Below are positions 6,677 through 9,753 of a DNA stretch of 9,753 bases, piece after piece. The stretch's first letter is position 1. Every line of letters begins with the position of its first letter. This DNA is from Oscillospiraceae bacterium (GTDB taxonomy: Bacteria > Bacillota > Clostridia > Oscillospirales > Oscillospiraceae). The position numbers and the translations under genes are program-made. Under the pieces are notes generated by a model that was given only the letters and a program-made list of their open reading frames with translations, was not told where the DNA came from and did not search any database. The stretch spans positions 1 through 9,753 of the forward strand of contig JAFQSI010000118.1 of the NCBI GenBank assembly GCA_017409645.1, read 5' to 3'.

Positions 6677-6994
6677 TCAGCTTCCCAGAAAATCCTCGAT
6701 GAATTCCTCGATCCGGGCTCTGGACTCCGGGGCCACGATGGATCCCAGAGCCTCGCCCTTATGATACAAAACCAGGGTGGGGACCACCTCGATGCCCTCG
6801 CTCCGGGCCAGCTCCGGGCTGTCGTCAATGTTGACCAGCCCCACCGTCAGCCGCTCCCGATGCTGCGCGGCCACCTTTTTCAGGGCCGGGCCGATCCGGC
6901 GGCAGTAGACGCACCAGGGGGCGTGAAATTCCACCAGCACCGGCTTTTCCCCGGCCAGCAGCTCCCGGTATCCGTTCTCGTTCAGTTCCATCAT
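6677..6994 (-). CDS. trxA: Thioredoxin with atypical CVYC active site
   Basis: A 105-residue cytoplasmic thioredoxin, the dithiol partner of the reductase encoded just downstream. The thioredoxin fold is clear: the strand before the active site (KPVLVEFHAPWC), redox Cys28 and Cys31 in WCVYCRRIGP, the later strand LVNIDDSPELARSEGIEVVP and the cis-proline at Pro72 (VVPTLVLYHKG). Length matches classical thioredoxins (about 105). The dipeptide between the cysteines is Val-Tyr instead of Gly-Pro, which should alter redox potential and partner choice; this is inference. The start is ATG at 6992-6994 (an ATG-ATG pair) with AAAGGAG upstream. No convincing promoter was found in the gap behind it; a CCCG/CGGG inverted repeat (7035-7038 with 7043-7046) lies about 40 bp upstream of the start. 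Confidence 0.92.
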   Translation of the reverse strand: MMELNENGYRELLAGEKPVLVEFHAPWCVYCRRIGPALKKVAAQHRERLTVGLVNIDDSPELARSEGIEVVPTLVLYHKGEALGSIVAPESRARIEEFIEDFLGS

Positions 6995-7125
6995 GTCGGA
7001 TCGCTCCTTTCGTTTCCTTGTGACTACAGTCTACCCCGTTTTCGGGATTTTTTCCGTGATGAAGTCACAGGATGGCACGATATCGAATGTCTCTGCTTTT
7101 CATAGGTACTTGCCTAAAGAAGTCA

Positions 7126-7165
7126 CTTGCCTCTCCCCATGGGAGAGCCAAGGCGCTTCGCGCAA
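7126..7165. repeat. Internally deleted relic of the 176-bp repeat family
   Basis: CTTGCCTCTCCC (7126-7137) matches the outer part of the left end of the element at 2990-3165, and GGGAGAGCCAAGGCGCTT (7141-7158) matches its right end; only CAT separates them. The two halves form an 11-of-12 inverted repeat. All internal hairpins are missing. It lies between the GH2 terminator hairpin and trxA; the flanking 6995-7125 shows no gene. Confidence 0.75.
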
Positions 7166-7185
7166 ATAGGTTTATTGACATGCTG

Positions 7186-7217
7186 ACAAGGCCCGCTGCA
7201 TTTGCAGCGGGCCTTGT
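7186..7217 (-). terminator. Hairpin at the 3' end of the GH2 gene
   Basis: A perfect 15-bp inverted repeat, centred on ACAAGGCCCGCTGCA (7186-7200) and its complement (7203-7217), begins one base beyond the GH2 stop codon. There is no U-tract on the minus-strand side (CAGCATG follows), so it may act as an mRNA 3'-end stabiliser or a weak terminator rather than a classic one. Confidence 0.55.
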
Positions 7218-7218
7218 A

Positions 7219-8946
7219 TCATTCGTTGATCTTCGCTCTCAGCTCCCCGGCGATGGCGGTCATCTCCGCCGGGTCCGCCTTGACGATGCGGCGGTCGTAG
7301 GTGACCAGACCGTTCGTCTCGTCCTCCACGTCGCTCAGCTGGGTCAGGATGGCACCGCAGAGGCCCGTGGCGATCTGGGGCAGGATGTCATTCCGGTACA
7401 GCTTCGACAGGGCCCCCTGGAACTCCTCCCGGGAGCGGAATTTCTGGTAGCCGTACTCCTCGTCCAGGTTGAACCGGTGTCCCTCGATGGGCCAGGAATA
7501 GCCGCCGAATTCGGTGAGCAGCAGGGGACGGCGGCCCTGGGCCTTCATCTTCAGGCTGCCGAAATAGATATGCTCGCTCTGAACGTCCGAGTCGGAATTT
7601 TTGAACCAGCCCGAGGCTGCATTCCAGATCCTTCCCGGCTCCAGGGCCTTGAAATGGCGGTAGAGGTTCTGGGTGTCGTGCTGGCCCCAGCCCTCGTTGA
7701 ACAGGGTGTACAAAAGGATGCACGGATGGTTGTGCAGATGAGCCAGCGTCTGTTCGCCGTGGGTCAGGAAGAAGGTCCTGCGCCGCTCGGAGGGCGTCTC
7801 ATGATAGGTGGTCAGCTTTCCGCCGATGGTGGGGATGGCGGTGTCCCGGAGGTAGTGGTAGGGACCGGAGTTGATGAGGTCCTGGAAGACGATCATGCCA
7901 AGCCGGTCGCAGTCATAGTAAAACCGCTCCGGCTCGATTTTAATATGCTTGCGGATGGTGTTGAAGCCCAGGTCCTTCATGGTCTGGATGTCCCAGGTAT
8001 AGCCCTCGGGGGAGCCGGGGAGGAACAGGCCATCGGGCCAGTAGCCCTGGTCCAGCATCCCGTGGAAGAAGTATGGCTTTCCGTTGAGCAGCAGGCGCTG
8101 GTGCTTTCCGACTTTTTTCGACTCGATGCGGCGCAATGCGAAATAAGTTTCCACAGCGTCGTCGCAATTTCGCACAACAACTGTGTACAAATTCGGTTCC
8201 TCCGGGGTCCAGAGCCGGGGGTTTTCCGGCCGGATCCGGAAGCGATGGGTCTTCGGGCAGTAAATTTTCCCGTCACATTCGACGGTGAAGGGGCCGCTGC
8301 CGTCGACGGTGATGACCACGCTGTCCAAGGCGGGCTCCAGCTTCACGCCCCGGATGTAGTTTTCCGGCACCGACTCCATCCACACCGTCTGCCAGATGCC
8401 GCTGACGGGGGTGTACCACATGCCGCCCCGGTCTTTTCTCTGCTTGCCGTAGGGCAGATCCGTGTCCAGGGGATCGAAGACGATGACGCGCAGAGTGTTG
8501 CGTTCGCGCAGCTGCTCCGTCACATCGAAGGAGAAGGGCAGATACCCGCCCACATGGCTGCCCAGCTCGATATCATTTAAGTACACGGTACATTCCTGAT
8601 CCACGGCCCCGAAGTGGAGGAGGACCCGATCCTTCCGGAAGCCCGCGGGCAGGGAAAATTCCCGCTCATAGGTCAGCTGGTCGCCGATTTCCGGAACCGC
8701 CGCGCCGGAGAGCTTCGACTCGGGCGGGTAGGGGACTAGGATGTCCCCCTTGTCCTCGCCATTGACGGCGAAGCGCCACAGGCCGTTCAGGCAGAAAAAG
8801 CTGTCACGCCTGAGCTGGGGCCGGGGATATTCGTTCCAGGGGATGTCGGGCTGATCCGACCAGGGCGTGTCCAGCACCGTGGTCCGGGGTGGCTCCTTCT
8901 TTTTCAGCAGGTCGTTGACCGCCATGCGGAGTCTCGATTCTTTCAT
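7219..8946 (-). CDS. Glycoside hydrolase family 2 enzyme (beta-galactosidase/beta-glucuronidase-like)
   Basis: A 575-residue retaining exo-glycosidase of family GH2. It has an N-terminal sugar-binding jelly-roll domain at about residues 45-190 (LNGLWRFAVNGEDKG, CTVYLNDIELGSHVGGYLPF, VSGIWQTVWMESV), a short Ig-like sandwich to about 280, and a TIM barrel (LNGKPYFFHGMLDQGYWPDG, DLGFNTIRKHIKIEPERFYY, DRLGMIVFQD). The acid/base is Glu418, after Asn417 in LFNEGWGQ; the nucleophile is Glu479 in LLTEFGGYSW. It has no signal peptide, so it is probably cytoplasmic and acts on imported oligosaccharides. It is shorter than many GH2 enzymes and ends soon after the barrel (AGELRAKINE). The start is ATG 8944-8946 with AGGAGG upstream at good spacing. 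It has its own promoter and is divergent from the aldo/keto reductase gene. The sugar specificity cannot be read from sequence. Confidence 0.93.
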   Translation of the reverse strand: MKESRLRMAVNDLLKKKEPPRTTVLDTPWSDQPDIPWNEYPRPQLRRDSFFCLNGLWRFAVNGEDKGDILVPYPPESKLSGAAVPEIGDQLTYEREFSLPAGFRKDRVLLHFGAVDQECTVYLNDIELGSHVGGYLPFSFDVTEQLRERNTLRVIVFDPLDTDLPYGKQRKDRGGMWYTPVSGIWQTVWMESVPENYIRGVKLEPALDSVVITVDGSGPFTVECDGKIYCPKTHRFRIRPENPRLWTPEEPNLYTVVVRNCDDAVETYFALRRIESKKVGKHQRLLLNGKPYFFHGMLDQGYWPDGLFLPGSPEGYTWDIQTMKDLGFNTIRKHIKIEPERFYYDCDRLGMIVFQDLINSGPYHYLRDTAIPTIGGKLTTYHETPSERRRTFFLTHGEQTLAHLHNHPCILLYTLFNEGWGQHDTQNLYRHFKALEPGRIWNAASGWFKNSDSDVQSEHIYFGSLKMKAQGRRPLLLTEFGGYSWPIEGHRFNLDEEYGYQKFRSREEFQGALSKLYRNDILPQIATGLCGAILTQLSDVEDETNGLVTYDRRIVKADPAEMTAIAGELRAKINE

Positions 8947-8973
8947 ATTGCCGCCTCCTGTGCAGTTTTCCCC

Positions 8974-9002
8974 ATTATATCACAACCGCCCTGTGGAGAA
9001 AA
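8974..9002 (-). promoter_or_regulatory. Promoter of the GH2 gene
   Basis: On the minus strand a perfect -10 TATAAT (8974-8979) has an extended TG element (TGTGA directly before it). The -35 is poor (TTTTCT at 8997-9002 with a 17-bp spacer), as often seen with extended -10 promoters. The predicted leader of about 20 nt contains AGGAGG. Confidence 0.72.
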
Positions 9003-9011
9003 GGGCTTTTC
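8998..9011. promoter_or_regulatory. Palindrome between divergent GH2 and AKR promoters
   Basis: GAAAAG (8998-9003) and CTTTTC (9006-9011), separated by GG, form a perfect palindrome. It overlaps the -35 regions of both divergent promoters, a position suited to a shared operator. Binding by a regulator is inference, and none is encoded in the window. Confidence 0.35.
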
Positions 9012-9035
9012 ATGCCGGAAATCTTATAGTATAAT
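9007..9035 (+). promoter_or_regulatory. Promoter of the aldo/keto reductase gene
   Basis: TTTTCA (9007-9012; 4 of 6), a 17-bp spacer, then a perfect TATAAT (9030-9035). Transcription from near 9042 would pass through almost all of the 135-bp inverted-repeat element before reaching the gene, giving a leader of about 160 nt. Confidence 0.62.
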
Positions 9036-9038
9036 CAC

Positions 9039-9173
9039 TGTAGGGTGGGGTCACGACCCCACCGACCACCCTCGATGCGGAACCATGTATCAGTAGAGAG
9101 TATAACGTTTCGTTTTCCAACCAGCCTGGGCAATCATCCAACCTGGTCGGCGGGGTCATGACCCCGCCCTACA
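9039..9173. repeat. 135-bp MITE-like element with palindromic terminal inverted repeats
   Basis: Terminal inverted repeats of 30 bp with 3 mismatches (9039-9068 and 9144-9173) begin TGTAGGG and end CCCTACA. Each repeat contains its own palindrome: GTGGGGTCACGACCCCAC on the left and GGCGGGGTCATGACCCCGCC on the right. The 75-bp core (9069-9143) has no open frame of note and no obvious homology to the 2990-3165 element, so it is a second family. No clear target duplication is visible. A T7 run (9179-9185) follows 5 nt after the right end. Confidence 0.85.
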
Positions 9174-9204
9174 TACCGTTTTTTTACTCAGAGGAGGAAC
9201 AACC

Positions 9205-9753
9205 ATGCACACCGTCACCCTTGGCGCCACGGGGATCACCGTGAACAAGAACGCCTTCGGCGCGCTGCCCATCCAGCGCGTTTCCGACGACTATGCCGTC
9301 ATGCTGCTGAAAAAGGCATACGACGGCGGCATCCGCTTTTTTGACACCGCCCGGATGTACTCCGACTCCGAGCATAAGCTGAATCTGGCATTTTCCGGCA
9401 TGCGGGAGAAGGTCTTCATCTCCACCAAGACCCAGGCCACCACCGCGGAGGAATTCTGGAAAGACCTGGAGATCAGCCTTGGCTACCTGGGATATATCGA
9501 CATCTACCAGTTCCATAACCCCAGCTTCTGCCCCAAGCCCGGCGACGGCTCCGGACTGTACGAGGCCATGCTCGAAGCAAAGGCCCAGGGCAAGATCCGC
9601 CACATCGGCATCACCAACCACCGCCTTTCCGTTGCGAAGGAGGCCATCGAGTCCGGCCTGTATGAAACGCTGCAGTTCCCCCTGTGCTATCTTGCCACGG
9701 AAAAGGATCTGGAGCTGGTCAGACTCTGCAAGGAAGCGAACATGGGCTTCATC
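9205..9753 (+). CDS. Aldo/keto reductase (5' part; continues beyond right edge)
   Basis: An NAD(P)H-dependent oxidoreductase of the aldo/keto reductase superfamily, which reduces aldehydes or ketones to alcohols. The 183 visible codons cover roughly the first half of the (alpha/beta)8 barrel. The catalytic tetrad is present: Asp47 (FFDTAR), Tyr52 (RMYSDSE), Lys75 (ISTKTQ) and His104 (YQFHNPS). Other family features are the N-terminal LGATGITVNKNAFGALPIQR, LGYIDIYQFH and KAQGKIRHIGITNH (a substrate/barrel segment). The frame is open to the last base, so the C-terminus, including the cofactor-binding part and any iron-sulfur extension, is not visible. ATG 9205 follows GAGGAGG (9191-9197) at 7 nt. 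Its leader contains the 135-bp element, and it is divergent from the GH2 gene. Substrate unknown. Confidence 0.92.
   Translation, partial: MHTVTLGATGITVNKNAFGALPIQRVSDDYAVMLLKKAYDGGIRFFDTARMYSDSEHKLNLAFSGMREKVFISTKTQATTAEEFWKDLEISLGYLGYIDIYQFHNPSFCPKPGDGSGLYEAMLEAKAQGKIRHIGITNHRLSVAKEAIESGLYETLQFPLCYLATEKDLELVRLCKEANMGFI

Noticed and set aside
7035..7046. CCCG-TTTT-CGGG inverted repeat upstream of trxA.
   Set aside because: Only 4-bp arms, likely by chance in GC-rich DNA; not enough to call an operator.
5741..7105. A 454-codon plus-strand frame over trxB-trxA.
   Set aside because: Antisense shadow; both thioredoxin genes have complete active-site motifs and ribosome sites on the minus strand.
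7175..7180. A perfect TTGACA on the plus strand.
   Set aside because: No -10 box at suitable spacing and no plus-strand gene downstream.
7072..8580. A 502-codon plus-strand frame over the GH2 gene.
   Set aside because: Antisense shadow of an enzyme with both catalytic glutamates intact; no ribosome site at its start.

Overview
The window looks like chromosomal DNA of a GC-rich, low-complexity-free Firmicute, most likely a gut clostridial lineage close to Oscillospiraceae. The grounds are strong AGGAGG-type ribosome binding sites, sigma-A type promoters with extended -10 boxes, an RNase Y gene of Bacillus/Clostridium type, strong GC preference at third codon positions, and small palindromic repeats of a kind I recall from Oscillospiraceae genomes. 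This placement is inference; no rRNA or marker tree was available. No phage, plasmid, CRISPR, tRNA or rRNA signal was found.

Layout, left to right. (1) A minus-strand membrane acyltransferase 3 gene runs off the left edge; its start and promoter face the rny promoter across a 388-bp divergent gap. (2) rny (ribonuclease Y) on the plus strand has a strong promoter about 225 nt upstream, a structured leader, and its own terminator. (3) A 176-bp element with terminal inverted repeats (MITE-like) follows. (4) Next come a HydE-like radical SAM gene with a near-consensus promoter and its own terminator, then a MATE transporter gene with its own promoter. (5) A two-way terminator separates MATE from a convergent minus-strand trxA-trxB operon. 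(6) A short gap holds a relic of the same repeat family and the 3' hairpin of a minus-strand glycoside hydrolase family 2 gene. (7) Divergent from that gene, an aldo/keto reductase gene runs off the right edge; a second, unrelated 135-bp inverted-repeat element sits between its promoter and its start codon.

How the genes relate. Most are single-gene units with their own promoter and terminator: RNA decay (rny), efflux (MATE), envelope modification (acyltransferase), sugar hydrolysis (GH2) and redox chemistry (AKR). The one clear functional pair is trxA-trxB, a thioredoxin and its reductase, both with atypical active-site dipeptides (CVYC and CAHC). The HydE-like gene stands alone, without hydrogenase or other maturase genes in view, and lacks some conserved HydE segments.

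The best leads are the rny leader, where a large hairpin and a terminator-like hairpin share bases; the orphan HydE-like enzyme; the atypical thioredoxin pair; and the two inverted-repeat elements, one of them inside a probable 5' leader. I see no convincing multi-gene novel system here.
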